Shown here: positions 7,031-14,123 of the stretch, in pieces
How positions within the stretch are numbered: position 1 is the stretch's first letter
How the letters are laid out: every line of letters starts with the position of its first letter
Assembly (NCBI GenBank): GCA_903831635.1
Contig: CAIKYN010000046.1
Coordinates: forward strand, 1 to 15,682
Reading direction: 5' to 3'
Origin: an uncultured Spartobacteria bacterium
Lineage (GTDB): Bacteria; Verrucomicrobiota; Verrucomicrobiia; Chthoniobacterales; UBA6821
Length of the DNA: 15,682 nt
Program-made: the position numbers and the translations under genes
The notes under the pieces: generated by a model
Told to the model about the DNA's origin: nothing
Databases searched by the model: none
Seen by the model: only the letters and a program-made list of their open reading frames with translations

Positions 7031-7040
7031 AGGGAAAGCG
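7002..7040. repeat. 39-bp imperfect direct repeat, right copy
   Basis: This is the second copy of the repeat at 184-222. It differs at five positions, four of them in the first 15 bases. It lies between the glycosyltransferase (minus) and the HAD gene (plus, ATG at 7059), so the two copies mark both outer edges of the polysaccharide block. Confidence 0.85.
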
Positions 7041-7058
7041 ACCGATTACCAATGATCC

Positions 7059-7646
7059 ATGCAATCTCTTCAACTTCCCGAGCGTGATTTTGACGCCTAT
7101 ATTTTCGACTGTGACGGTACCCTCGCCGATACCATGGGGTTGCACTATGACGCGTGGAAGATGGCCCTGGAGCCCCATGGAGCCGATCTTCCCGAGGAAC
7201 TCTATTACACATGGGGAGGTCGTCCCACGCGTGAGATCGTCGAGGCGCTCAACGAGATGCATGGGCTCTTTATGGATCCCGATGTCATGGTCCATCATAA
7301 AGAGGGGCTCTATCATCAGCTTCTTCCGAGTGTTCAACCCATTGATGCCATTGTCGCCATCGCGCGCTCCCTGCATGGGAAGAAGCCGCTTGCCGTGGCA
7401 TCCGGTGGTGGTCGCAAGTCGGTCCATGCGACTCTGGAAGGACTGGGATTGACCCATCTTTTCGAGACGATCGTCACCTCCGAGGATTACAAGAACGGCA
7501 AGCCTTTTCCTGATCCCTATCTGGAAGCTGCACGCCGTCTCGGCGTTGATCCCGCGGGATGTCTTGTCTTTGAGGATACCGAAATCGGCCGTCAGTCTGC
7601 GGAAGCCGCCGGTATGCAGTGCGTGCTGATGGATTCTCGCAAGTAG
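7059..7646 (+). CDS. HAD-superfamily hydrolase, beta-phosphoglucomutase/YqaB-like
   Basis: This is a cytoplasmic HAD-family enzyme acting on a small phosphorylated substrate, probably a sugar phosphate. All four motifs are present: DCDGT (D17 nucleophile, D19 acid/base), the serine of VASGGG (S115), the lysine of NGKPFPDP (K148) and FEDTEIG (E172/D173). A small alpha-helical cap lies between motifs I and II, as in the beta-phosphoglucomutase and fructose-1-phosphatase group. The 195-aa length fits. It runs opposite to the polysaccharide operon and converges with the EamA gene. The ATG at 7059 lies only 18 bp after the right repeat. The precise substrate, and whether it is a phosphatase or a mutase, cannot be decided from motifs alone. 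Confidence 0.88.
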   Translation: MQSLQLPERDFDAYIFDCDGTLADTMGLHYDAWKMALEPHGADLPEELYYTWGGRPTREIVEALNEMHGLFMDPDVMVHHKEGLYHQLLPSVQPIDAIVAIARSLHGKKPLAVASGGGRKSVHATLEGLGLTHLFETIVTSEDYKNGKPFPDPYLEAARRLGVDPAGCLVFEDTEIGRQSAEAAGMQCVLMDSRK

Positions 7647-7703
7647 GCCGCACCTCCGTCAGAGGGGGTCTCAGAAGAGCTCTCAGAAGCGGCCTCAAAA
7701 AAC

Positions 7704-8138
7704 CTAAAAAAGACTCAGTAGTACCGCGCCAGCAACGATCAAGCCGCCACCGGTCCATTGTTGCCACGAGACGGGTTCATGAAGGAACACGGTTGCCATG
7801 ACGATGGCGAAGATGACGCTCAGCTTGTCAATGGGGGCGACCTTTGAGGCGAGGCCGAGTTGCAAAGCGCGGTAGTAGCAGATCCAAGATAGGGCCGTTG
7901 CGATTCCCGAGAGGATCAGAAAGATCCATGTTCTTCGTGAAATTGTGGAAAGGGAGACGGGAGTCCCGGAAACACCCATAATAAGCCATGAGAAAAGGAG
8001 CACCACGGAGGTGCGAATAGCCGTGGCCAGATTGGAATTGATTCCCTCCACGCCGACTTTTGCAAGGATGGCAGTCACGCCCGCAAAGAGAGCGGAGAGT
8101 AGTGACCAAAGGAGCCAGTTGTTCTGAAGGCCCCCCAC
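7704..8138 (-). CDS. Half-size EamA/DMT-family membrane transporter
   Basis: This is an integral membrane protein of the drug/metabolite transporter superfamily. The 144 residues hold about five hydrophobic segments and one EamA domain, including the end-of-domain signature DKLSVIFAIVMATVFLHEPV and GGGLIVAGAVLL. Most EamA proteins are 280-300 aa with two copies of the domain. Single-domain members exist and are expected to pair as dimers, so this is probably complete rather than truncated. The start is a GTG at 8136-8138, because an in-frame stop lies just upstream and no ATG is available. It lies 22 bp after the lipoprotein gene on the same strand. The substrate is unknown. Confidence 0.82.
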   Translation of the reverse strand: MGGLQNNWLLWSLLSALFAGVTAILAKVGVEGINSNLATAIRTSVVLLFSWLIMGVSGTPVSLSTISRRTWIFLILSGIATALSWICYYRALQLGLASKVAPIDKLSVIFAIVMATVFLHEPVSWQQWTGGGLIVAGAVLLSLF

Positions 8139-8160
8139 GGATCGGATTTAGTGAAAGTGG

Positions 8161-8634
8161 CTACTGTCCTGCGCCGGAAGCCTGAGCCGAGACCTTTTTG
8201 AGGAGGGGGCCGAATTCAGCATTCCAAAGGCCCATCAAGGGACGCTTGCTCTGGAAGCCAGCCTCACCCTCGTCGCTGACCGTGTAGACCTTCGGACTGA
8301 TCCGATAATCATTCGTTCCGGGAATCTGGGTAATCTTTATCTTCACGCGTATTGTCTGGGGATCGCCGTAGCTGCCCCAGAGGACATTGGCCAGTTGGTT
8401 GGAGTTCTTGTCAAAGGAGATCGAGTTGATGCCGTTACCAAAAGCTGAAGTGTAGCCGTAGTTCGGGAAAACGGACTGAGCCGCCGCGATGATCGCCGAG
8501 GGATTGGAGTTGGTGACAGTGACCGAGCCCATGACCCCTGATTTGGAAACTGGGGTTGTGAGGCAACCTGCGAGAAGTAGTGCGAAGAGTAAAATCCCGC
8601 AGAGGCGCAGAAATGCAGCAAATTTGAGAATCAT
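8161..8634 (-). CDS. Putative lipoprotein of unknown function
   Basis: The 157-aa product has a lipoprotein signal peptide: a short basic start, a hydrophobic stretch (GILLFALLLAGC) and a lipobox with Cys24 as the lipidated residue. The mature part begins with a Ser/Thr/Asn-rich linker and reads as a compact alpha/beta domain with no motif I recognise. The TNSNPSAIIAAAQSVF segment resembles the helix of small periplasmic domains that sense or bind partners, but this is not a family match. It should be anchored in the inner or outer membrane facing the periplasm. It shares its strand with the EamA gene 22 bp downstream and follows the cysteine desulfurase after a 101-bp gap. Confidence 0.75.
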   Translation of the reverse strand: MILKFAAFLRLCGILLFALLLAGCLTTPVSKSGVMGSVTVTNSNPSAIIAAAQSVFPNYGYTSAFGNGINSISFDKNSNQLANVLWGSYGDPQTIRVKIKITQIPGTNDYRISPKVYTVSDEGEAGFQSKRPLMGLWNAEFGPLLKKVSAQASGAGQ

Positions 8635-8735
8635 GGAATCAACAATAATGGGTATTGGGGGTGAAGAAATTAGAGAATTTAAGAAACCTTTGATTTTTTG
8701 CCCCTACGAGTCTCTGCGCGACAAATAACTTCTAC

Positions 8736-9911
8736 TCAGCTTTTGATGGCAACGGGTGAGCCACCGGCAGGGCGTTCGGCGCGGAGCTTGGAAATGATTC
8801 GTGGGATGATCTCCAGGGCGCGATCGATATCGGACTCGGTCGTGGTGCGACCGAGCGAGAAACGGAGGCTGGCGCGTGCCTCATCACGGGTGACACCCAT
8901 GGCGGTGAGGACATGGGAGGGATTGATCGAGCCGCTGCTGCAGGCTGATCCGGCTGAGCAGCAGAGACCCTCCTGATCAAAGAGGAGAAGGGCCGTCTCG
9001 GCCTCGATGCCGGTAAAGGTGAGATTGCTCGTGTTGGGTAGGCGGGGTTCGTCGGTTCCATTGCGCCGTACCCCTTCAACTGAGGAGAGAAGGGTCTGTT
9101 CGAAGCGATCACGGAGTTTGGCGATCCGCTCTGCCGCAGCTAAGAGATGGCACTGGGCCATCTCCGCAGCTTTTCCAAAGGCGATGATGGAGGCGACATT
9201 TTGGGTGCCTCCCCGCTTGCTTTCTTCCTGACTGCCGCGAAGCAGTGCGGTGTAACGAGCACGGCGGTTCACGTAGAGTGCGCCCACTCCTTTCGGCGCA
9301 TAGAGTTTGTGGGCCGAGAGAGAGACATACTGGGCACCGAGTTCCTCAAGATTGATCGGCACCTTGCCTGCAGCTTGCACAGCATCAAGATGGAGAGGGA
9401 CTTTCTTGCGTGCCGTGATGGCCGCAATTTCCTCGATGGGGAACAGGACACCCGTCTCGTTGTTTGCCCAGAGCAGGGAGACGACGGCGGTTTCGGAGGT
9501 GATGGCGGTCTCTAGCTTATCGGGATCAAGTAGGCCGTCGTTATCTACTGGCAGCCAGGTGATCTCATAGCCACGGGTGGCGAGATATTCGCAGAGTTTG
9601 ATCGTGGCACTGTGCTCGACGGCCGAAGTGATGATGTGGCGCTTGTCAGGATCGATCGCCAGGGCGGAAAGGATGGCGGTGTTGGTCGCCTCGGTACCGC
9701 AGCTATTGAAAATAATCTCTGAGGGTTGAGCTCCGACAAGTGCGGCGACCTGTTCGCGAGCCTTGGTGAGTGCCGCGGAGGAGCGGCGTCCAAGTGAATA
9801 GACACTGGAGGGGTTTCCAAATTCATTCTCGAGCCAAGGAAGCATGGCGGCACGCACCTCGGGGTCGATCGGGGTTGTGGCGTTATGGTCGAGGTAGAGA
9901 AGTTCGGACAT
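8736..9911 (-). CDS. Cysteine desulfurase, NifS/IscS family
   Basis: This PLP enzyme removes sulfur from cysteine to give alanine and an enzyme-bound persulfide, supplying sulfur for Fe-S clusters and tRNA thiolation. The 391-aa protein has the family start YLDHNATTPIDPEV, the cofactor-stacking H100 (SAVEHSA) and D176 (HLDAVQ), and the Schiff-base lysine K202 in SLSAHKLYAPKG. RGGTQN follows. The catalytic cysteine is C324 in GSACSSGS, on the longer loop of group I (IscS/NifS) enzymes. A CC pair at 317-318 precedes it. It is not next to the scaffold gene: the IscU-like gene is at 14679-15185. It lies between the lipoprotein and DUF983 genes with gaps of about 100 bp on both sides, so it may have its own promoter. 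I did not use iscS or nifS as symbol because the sequence does not decide between them. Confidence 0.93.
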   Translation of the reverse strand: MSELLYLDHNATTPIDPEVRAAMLPWLENEFGNPSSVYSLGRRSSAALTKAREQVAALVGAQPSEIIFNSCGTEATNTAILSALAIDPDKRHIITSAVEHSATIKLCEYLATRGYEITWLPVDNDGLLDPDKLETAITSETAVVSLLWANNETGVLFPIEEIAAITARKKVPLHLDAVQAAGKVPINLEELGAQYVSLSAHKLYAPKGVGALYVNRRARYTALLRGSQEESKRGGTQNVASIIAFGKAAEMAQCHLLAAAERIAKLRDRFEQTLLSSVEGVRRNGTDEPRLPNTSNLTFTGIEAETALLLFDQEGLCCSAGSACSSGSINPSHVLTAMGVTRDEARASLRFSLGRTTTESDIDRALEIIPRIISKLRAERPAGGSPVAIKS

Positions 9912-10012
9912 GGCTTGAATGAAAGATACTAAAAACAGGTGTGTCCCTCTGGCAATGCGCCGTTGCGTTTATGACGCTGGTCAGCTCAATCCCCATCCCC
10001 AGGACTTATTCT

Positions 10013-10531
10013 TTAATGTGAAGCAAGTTCTGGTTCCGGCTTGGGAGTTGGTTTGGCCGGCCCACCAGAATCCCGAGTCGGGGCATCGGGTTTCGGAAGG
10101 TTCCCACCATCCTCGCCCGAATCTTTCTCATGGGGATCAGAGAGATGGTCAATGGCGATGAAGAGAGCCTTGGAGTGGCGGGCGAAGAGAAGATTAAAGA
10201 GAATGATCGGCACGATGACCGCGGCGAGAAGCCAACCGATTGGGGGATGGATGGTGAGATCCAGTGCCAGATAGATGATAATTCCAAGGACGCTTCCCGC
10301 GCCGTAGTTGATGACCCAGGTCGAGGCGAGGAAGTAACCCGGTTCACGCTCGTACGGATAGCCGCAGCGTGGACATCCATCCAAGGGGGAGAACCAGTCA
10401 CGCAGGGATCGTGTGTGAAGAAGGGAAGCAAAAATCGGTGATTTGCCGCACACTGGACAGCGCAGAATCATCGCTCGCCAGAAATAACGCAGCACCTTAC
10501 TGACAAAGCCCTCCTGAAAATGGTCGGCCAC
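10013..10531 (-). CDS. DUF983 family zinc-ribbon membrane protein
   Basis: This is a small membrane protein of unknown function with two CxxC pairs, C25/C28 (LRCPVCGKSPIF) and C53/C56 (GCPRCGYPYEREPGYF), the signature of DUF983 and presumably a metal site. Two or three hydrophobic helices follow (about residues 68-115). The tail from about 133 is hydrophilic and rich in Pro, Asp and Lys, which is longer than I would expect for the family. The start is a GTG at 10529-10531 with GAGGGAAG upstream. An internal ATG at residue 21 would remove most of the N-terminal segment. It lies 26 bp after the secreted-protein gene on the same strand. Confidence 0.82.
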   Translation of the reverse strand: MADHFQEGFVSKVLRYFWRAMILRCPVCGKSPIFASLLHTRSLRDWFSPLDGCPRCGYPYEREPGYFLASTWVINYGAGSVLGIIIYLALDLTIHPPIGWLLAAVIVPIILFNLLFARHSKALFIAIDHLSDPHEKDSGEDGGNLPKPDAPTRDSGGPAKPTPKPEPELASH

Positions 10532-10557
10532 GGTGTTATTCTTCCCTCGTCATGAGG

Positions 10558-11292
10558 CTACTGGACCCAGCGACCGGTGCTACTGCCAAGTGTCGGATGC
10601 CATCCCGGCACATCACTGCCGGAGTAATCAGTCGATCCGATGGCACCGATCATGCGCTGACCGGTGGCTTTGCGCCAGAGGGCACTCATGCTCTCCCCCG
10701 TGTGGCATCCCCAGCTCTTGATAAAGGACCGGGGAGCGAAGTCTGCGCGGTTAATTTGTCCAAGTTCCGTCTCGTGCAGCCAAACCTTTGAGCCACTGTC
10801 GATCTCGTTGCTGTAATCAAACATAAAGCAGCATTTGTTGGAGTGGCCGAAGTACTCGAGATCGGCGATTTTGACCTGATCACGAGGCTTTCCCGTATTG
10901 AGATAATCGATCAACTGCTTCTGATTATTGAAAAAGACGAGGTTTGCCCCGGTTTTCTTCTGGATGGAGACCAGCTCATTCAAAAGATCGCGCTTTTCCT
11001 GACGGGTTCCCCGACGAACATAAGAGGGCTTGTAGACAAGCCACGTAATCCGGGCTTCGGGCCCGAACTGCTGACGAAGCTCGTCGAGACGGATCCTAGA
11101 GGCATGGGCAAAATTTGCCCACCAATGATCATGGGGAACCTTCTTGAACTTCTCCCACTCGATCAGCGAGGGGCCGCCGGTAATGACGATATATTCTTTC
11201 TGAAAGTTTTCTTCGGCACGGAGAATGCCCGCGAGAGCGATTGTGAAAAGCAGGATCAGCGGTAGCCAGCGCGAGATGATGGAACGATGCAT
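10558..11292 (-). CDS. Secreted protein of unknown function, possible caspase-like (clan CD) fold
   Basis: The 244-aa product begins with a clear Sec signal peptide (basic start, hydrophobic LPLILLFTIALAGI, cleavage probably after LRA near residue 26), so it should act outside the cytoplasm. I do not recognise a named family. Two blocks stand out: IADLEYFGHSN, with His150 at the end of a hydrophobic strand, and RSFIKSWGCHTGESMS, with Cys196 after another hydrophobic strand. This order and spacing of a strand-terminal His-small residue and a strand-terminal Gly-Cys is the pattern of clan CD cysteine peptidases and CHAT-type domains. The gene ends 26 bp before DUF983 and starts only 3 bp after the RidA stop, so it is in an operon with RidA. 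The coding call is firm; the peptidase idea is an inference. Confidence 0.8.
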   Translation of the reverse strand: MHRSIISRWLPLILLFTIALAGILRAEENFQKEYIVITGGPSLIEWEKFKKVPHDHWWANFAHASRIRLDELRQQFGPEARITWLVYKPSYVRRGTRQEKRDLLNELVSIQKKTGANLVFFNNQKQLIDYLNTGKPRDQVKIADLEYFGHSNKCCFMFDYSNEIDSGSKVWLHETELGQINRADFAPRSFIKSWGCHTGESMSALWRKATGQRMIGAIGSTDYSGSDVPGWHPTLGSSTGRWVQ

Positions 11293-11295
11293 TCT

Positions 11296-11691
11296 CTACT
11301 TATTCTCCAGAGCGACAACGCATTCAATCTCAACATCAAAACCGAGCAACTGTGTGCCGACTGTGGCACGGGCGGGGGGATGATCGCCGCCGAAATATTC
11401 TGCATAGACGGCATTCATCTCCTGGAAGGTCTCTGGTGAGAGATTGCTCAAATAGACGCGGCAGGAGACGGTATTTGCGAGGTTGGCTCCCGAGCCTTCA
11501 ACCACGCGTTTGATGTTCTCAATAACGAGGCGTGTCTGCTCGGTGATGCTTCCCCGCTCGATTTTTCCAGTTGCAGGATCCCATGGGGTCATGCCCGAAA
11601 CAAAGAGTAGTGGTGACGCTGTCTGCACTGCGAGAGAGTAGGGGCCGAGTGCCGGTGGGCAACCGGGAATGGTACGATGAGTCGATTTCAT
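11296..11691 (-). CDS. ridA: RidA/YjgF/YER057c family enamine/imine deaminase
   Basis: RidA proteins hydrolyse reactive 2-aminoacrylate and related imines released by PLP enzymes, protecting other PLP enzymes in the cytoplasm. The 131-aa length is typical for a trimer subunit. The conserved features are GPYS (16-19), FVSGMTPWDP, the catalytic arginine R108 in PPARATVG, and EIECVVAL at the end with its conserved glutamate. The ATG lies at 11689-11691, with GGGAAG about 15 bases upstream. The gene is divergent from the WbsX gene (97 bp between starts) and 3 bp ahead of the secreted-protein gene. Confidence 0.9.
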   Translation of the reverse strand: MKSTHRTIPGCPPALGPYSLAVQTASPLLFVSGMTPWDPATGKIERGSITEQTRLVIENIKRVVEGSGANLANTVSCRVYLSNLSPETFQEMNAVYAEYFGGDHPPARATVGTQLLGFDVEIECVVALENK

Positions 11692-11716
11692 ATTGAATCA
11701 ACTTATCTTCCCGAGG

Positions 11717-11739
11717 AGACTCTTGCAAATGATGAGTCT
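11717..11739. repeat. Inverted repeat in the divergent ridA/WbsX intergenic region
   Basis: AGACTC (11717-11722) and GAGTCT (11734-11739) are 6-bp inverted arms separated by 11 bases, in the 97-bp region between the two divergent starts. It could be a regulator site or a leader hairpin. The arms are short and chance occurrence is possible. No clear -35/-10 pair was found in this region. Confidence 0.25.
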
Positions 11740-11788
11740 TGTTGATGAAGGGAGTTTGGAAATTAAACAATGAATCTCTCACAAAAAC

Positions 11789-12841
11789 ATGTCGGTTAAT
11801 CATCACCCTCTGCTTATTGCCATTTACTTACCTCAGTATCATCCTATTCCCGAAAATGATGCTTGGTGGGGTAAGGGTTTTACAGAGTGGACAAATGTGA
11901 CCAAAGCGCGTCCTTTATACACAGGTCATTATCAACCTCATCTTCCGGCGGACCTGGGCTTTTATGACCTTCGGGTACCTGAAACTCGTCAGCAGCAAGC
12001 TGATTTGGCCATCCAATACGGGATCAGTGCATTCTGCTATTATCACTATTGGTTTTCCGGACGAAGGATCCTTGAACGTCCTTTCAACGAGGTGCTTGCC
12101 TCGGGAAAACCTGATTTTCCATTTTGCTTGTGCTGGGCGAATACGAGTTGGACCGGCGTGTGGTACGGAGCTCCCAACAAGATGCTCATCGAGCAGACAT
12201 ACTCCGGGTATGAAGATGCCATCCGTCACTTTTATGCATTGCTTCCGGCTTTTCTCGACAAGCGATACCTCAGGATCAATAACAAACCGGTATTTGCTGT
12301 CTACAAGCCAATGGAATTACCAGAGAGGAAAGGGTTTATAAAACTGTGGCAAAAGCTTGCAGTTCAAAACGGACTCGATGGAATACATTTTACCGGTTTT
12401 GCATGGGATTGGAGCTGGGATTTTAGCAACCAGGGTTTTGACGCAGCGGTTTGTGTTCCGCCTGCGCCTTTGATTGCCGATTCGAGTAAAATAGATAAAA
12501 ACCTGCCTACTATTTATGACTACGAGCAAATCCGGATGAAACTTATACCTGAAAAGATAATGAAGGATGGTCTCTACAGTTGTCTTCGTCCCAATTGGGA
12601 TAATACTCCGCGGTCAGGAGCCAGAGGTCTTGTTTTTCATGGTTCAACGCCTGAACTTTTTAGACCACAAATTAGTCTTGCACTGGACCAACTAAAAGAT
12701 CGTTCCCCAGATTCTCGGGTTCTCTTCATTAAGGCTTGGAATGAGTGGGCCGAAGGGAATCACTTGGAACCTGATCAGCTCCACGGCCATGGGTATTTGG
12801 AGGTAATCAAGTCCGAACTGAATCGCAGATCCTGGACGTAG
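11789..12841 (+). CDS. WbsX-type glycosyltransferase / GH99-like domain protein
   Basis: This 350-aa protein belongs to the WbsX family, found in O-antigen and other surface-polysaccharide clusters and related in fold to family 99 glycoside hydrolases. It shows the family opening (IAIYLPQYHPIPENDAWWG, then GFTEWTNVTKARP), the YYHYWFSGRR segment, the CLCWANTSWT segment and the C-terminal KAWNEWAEGNHLEPD motif. No signal peptide or membrane segment is seen, so it is probably cytoplasmic. It stands alone on the plus strand between RidA and the pseudouridine synthase, about 4.9 kb from the polysaccharide block. Its DNA looks less GC-rich than its neighbours, which hints at separate acquisition. 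Whether it makes or cleaves a glycosidic bond has not been settled for the family as far as I know. Confidence 0.88.
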   Translation: MSVNHHPLLIAIYLPQYHPIPENDAWWGKGFTEWTNVTKARPLYTGHYQPHLPADLGFYDLRVPETRQQQADLAIQYGISAFCYYHYWFSGRRILERPFNEVLASGKPDFPFCLCWANTSWTGVWYGAPNKMLIEQTYSGYEDAIRHFYALLPAFLDKRYLRINNKPVFAVYKPMELPERKGFIKLWQKLAVQNGLDGIHFTGFAWDWSWDFSNQGFDAAVCVPPAPLIADSSKIDKNLPTIYDYEQIRMKLIPEKIMKDGLYSCLRPNWDNTPRSGARGLVFHGSTPELFRPQISLALDQLKDRSPDSRVLFIKAWNEWAEGNHLEPDQLHGHGYLEVIKSELNRRSWT

Positions 12842-12886
12842 ATATTCATAACTTCTGTGAACTCACCAATAGGCTCTCCTAAAATT

Positions 12887-12910
12887 GCCTGCAGGCGCGC
12901 TGTACAGCGT
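12887..12910. terminator. Candidate bidirectional terminator between convergent genes
   Basis: Two adjacent perfect palindromes, GCCTGCAGGC (12887-12896) and CGCTGTACAGCG (12898-12909), lie between the convergent WbsX and pseudouridine synthase genes. On the plus strand the second is followed by TTTATTTT. On the minus strand the first is followed by AATTTT. Each could therefore be a short intrinsic terminator in one direction. The stems are short once loops are allowed for, so the call is tentative. Confidence 0.4.
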
Positions 12911-13873
12911 TTATTTTCCAACTCGATCCTGAGTGGGTGACGTTTTGCGCACACGCTTGGGTGCTGAGAAACGAACTTTTGAACCGGAATTTTTTGCGGG
13001 GGATTTCTGCGAATGCAGGGGGCCAGATTTCATGGTAGATGTCGGCATCGCCATAAATAGCTCACCCCTGCTGCTATGAGCGTCCTTGTTTCTTGGCTTG
13101 GCAAGGAAAGGAGGTTTTTCCTTCTTAGGCTTGGGAGCCTTAAGTGCCTTCTGGAGGATTTCGAGATCCTCCTTACGTAGATCACGATAACTGCCGGGCT
13201 TAACCCCACGCAGCGTCAGGGGGCCGAGGCGGACCCTGTTGAGGCGCTTCACCTTGAATCCGAGTTGGCCCAGCATGACGCGGATCTGACGCTTGATTCC
13301 CTGATGCAGGATGATCTGGATCTTGTTCGGGGCAAGATTACGCACTGACTCGATCCGGGCGACTGAACCCTCGATCCACGTTCCGCGACGCAGGGAGGCG
13401 GCATCACGGTCGGTGAAAGTCTTGTCAAGGATCACCTCGTATTCCTTGTCGACTCCCTTGGAGGGGTGCATGAGGTCCTGGGCCAGTACCCCGTCGTTGG
13501 TCAGGAGCAGAAGTCCTTCGCTCTCCTTGTCGAGACGGCCGACATGGAAAAGGTGTCCCGTGTCGGAGGGGAGCAGGTCAAAAATGGTGCGCTCGGCATG
13601 CTTGTCACTTCGGGTGCAGGTGTAGCCGGCGGGTTTGTTGAGCAGGATCGTCCGGGGGGCGAAGGCATGAATGACTCGCCCGCTCAGCCGCACATCATCC
13701 TCCGGCAGGACGCGCGTCGAGAGATCGCGGCAGAAGGAACCGTTAATGGAGACGCTTCCCTTGAGGATCAGTTCCTCACAGGAGCGGCGGGATCCAAGGC
13801 CCGCCGCCGCTAAAAAACGATTCAGGCGCAGACCTGTCTCTTTGGGTGTGCGCCTGGGTGTTGGGGTGTCCAT
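12911..13873 (-). CDS. rRNA pseudouridine synthase, RsuA/RluB/RluF family
   Basis: This enzyme converts specific uridines of ribosomal RNA to pseudouridine. The N-terminal S4 RNA-binding domain spans about residues 15-65 (RLNRFLAAAGLGSRRSCEEL). The catalytic domain follows with LLNKPAGYTCT and the motif HVGRLDKESEGLLLLTND, whose aspartate D115 is the nucleophile. IKRQIRVML is the family's C-terminal motif. At 320 aa it is longer than RsuA because of a Lys/Pro/Ser-rich basic tail from about residue 245, probably disordered and RNA-binding. The start is the ATG at 13871-13873. The gene follows the small basic protein gene after 38 bp on the same strand, which may link both to ribosome function. 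RluB-like is the best guess within the family. Confidence 0.9.
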   Translation of the reverse strand: MDTPTPRRTPKETGLRLNRFLAAAGLGSRRSCEELILKGSVSINGSFCRDLSTRVLPEDDVRLSGRVIHAFAPRTILLNKPAGYTCTRSDKHAERTIFDLLPSDTGHLFHVGRLDKESEGLLLLTNDGVLAQDLMHPSKGVDKEYEVILDKTFTDRDAASLRRGTWIEGSVARIESVRNLAPNKIQIILHQGIKRQIRVMLGQLGFKVKRLNRVRLGPLTLRGVKPGSYRDLRKEDLEILQKALKAPKPKKEKPPFLAKPRNKDAHSSRGELFMAMPTSTMKSGPLHSQKSPAKNSGSKVRFSAPKRVRKTSPTQDRVGK

Positions 13874-13911
13874 GGCGGAATCCCCGGATGGATGATCTCC
13901 AGTGATCGGGA

Positions 13912-14067
13912 TTAATCTTCCGGCTTGGTCTTGGGAAGACCGATGACGCGCTGGCCGGCTTTGAACTGGCCGCGCTTTTTGAGCAGTTCGACGCGCTCGA
14001 ACCGCTTTAACACGCTGCGTTTTGCGGCGATCGTGCTCTGTCCTTTAAGGCTGGGATGCTGACTCAT
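13912..14067 (-). CDS. Small basic protein of the Verrucomicrobia/Chlamydiae type
   Basis: This 51-aa protein begins MSQHPSLKGQSTIAAKRSVL, has a lysine/arginine-rich middle (KRFERVELLKKRGQF) and ends GLPKTKPED. It matches my memory of a short conserved protein of the PVC group, whose members start M-S-x-H-P-S-L-K and end in GLPK. Its function is unknown; the basic composition and small size suggest binding to RNA or ribosomes. It lies 56 bp after the SufT-like gene and 38 bp before the pseudouridine synthase. No strong ribosome-binding site precedes the ATG at 14065-14067. It is the best taxonomic marker in the window. Confidence 0.85.
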   Translation of the reverse strand: MSQHPSLKGQSTIAAKRSVLKRFERVELLKKRGQFKAGQRVIGLPKTKPED

Positions 14068-14123
14068 GGGGCGTGGAATATGGATAAGTGAAAGGGGAAA
14101 GGCAACTCAAATATGGTGTGAAA

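Noticed and set aside
6987..7457. 156-aa minus-strand frame across the HAD gene start
   Set aside because: It is antisense to the HAD gene, whose four motifs are intact, and its protein has no recognisable feature.
7669..7692. 12-bp tandem repeat (TCTCAGAAG at 7669 and 7681) downstream of the HAD gene
   Set aside because: Only two short copies occur, with no stable hairpin and poly-T arrangement, so I could not assign a terminator or other role.
8732..9112. 126-aa frame overlapping the cysteine desulfurase
   Set aside because: It is an out-of-frame, Ser/Pro/Arg-rich reading of GC-rich coding DNA; the desulfurase frame has all catalytic residues.
13466..13813. 115-aa plus-strand frame opposite the pseudouridine synthase
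   Set aside because: It is antisense to a gene with a complete S4 and catalytic domain, with no start signal or family motif.
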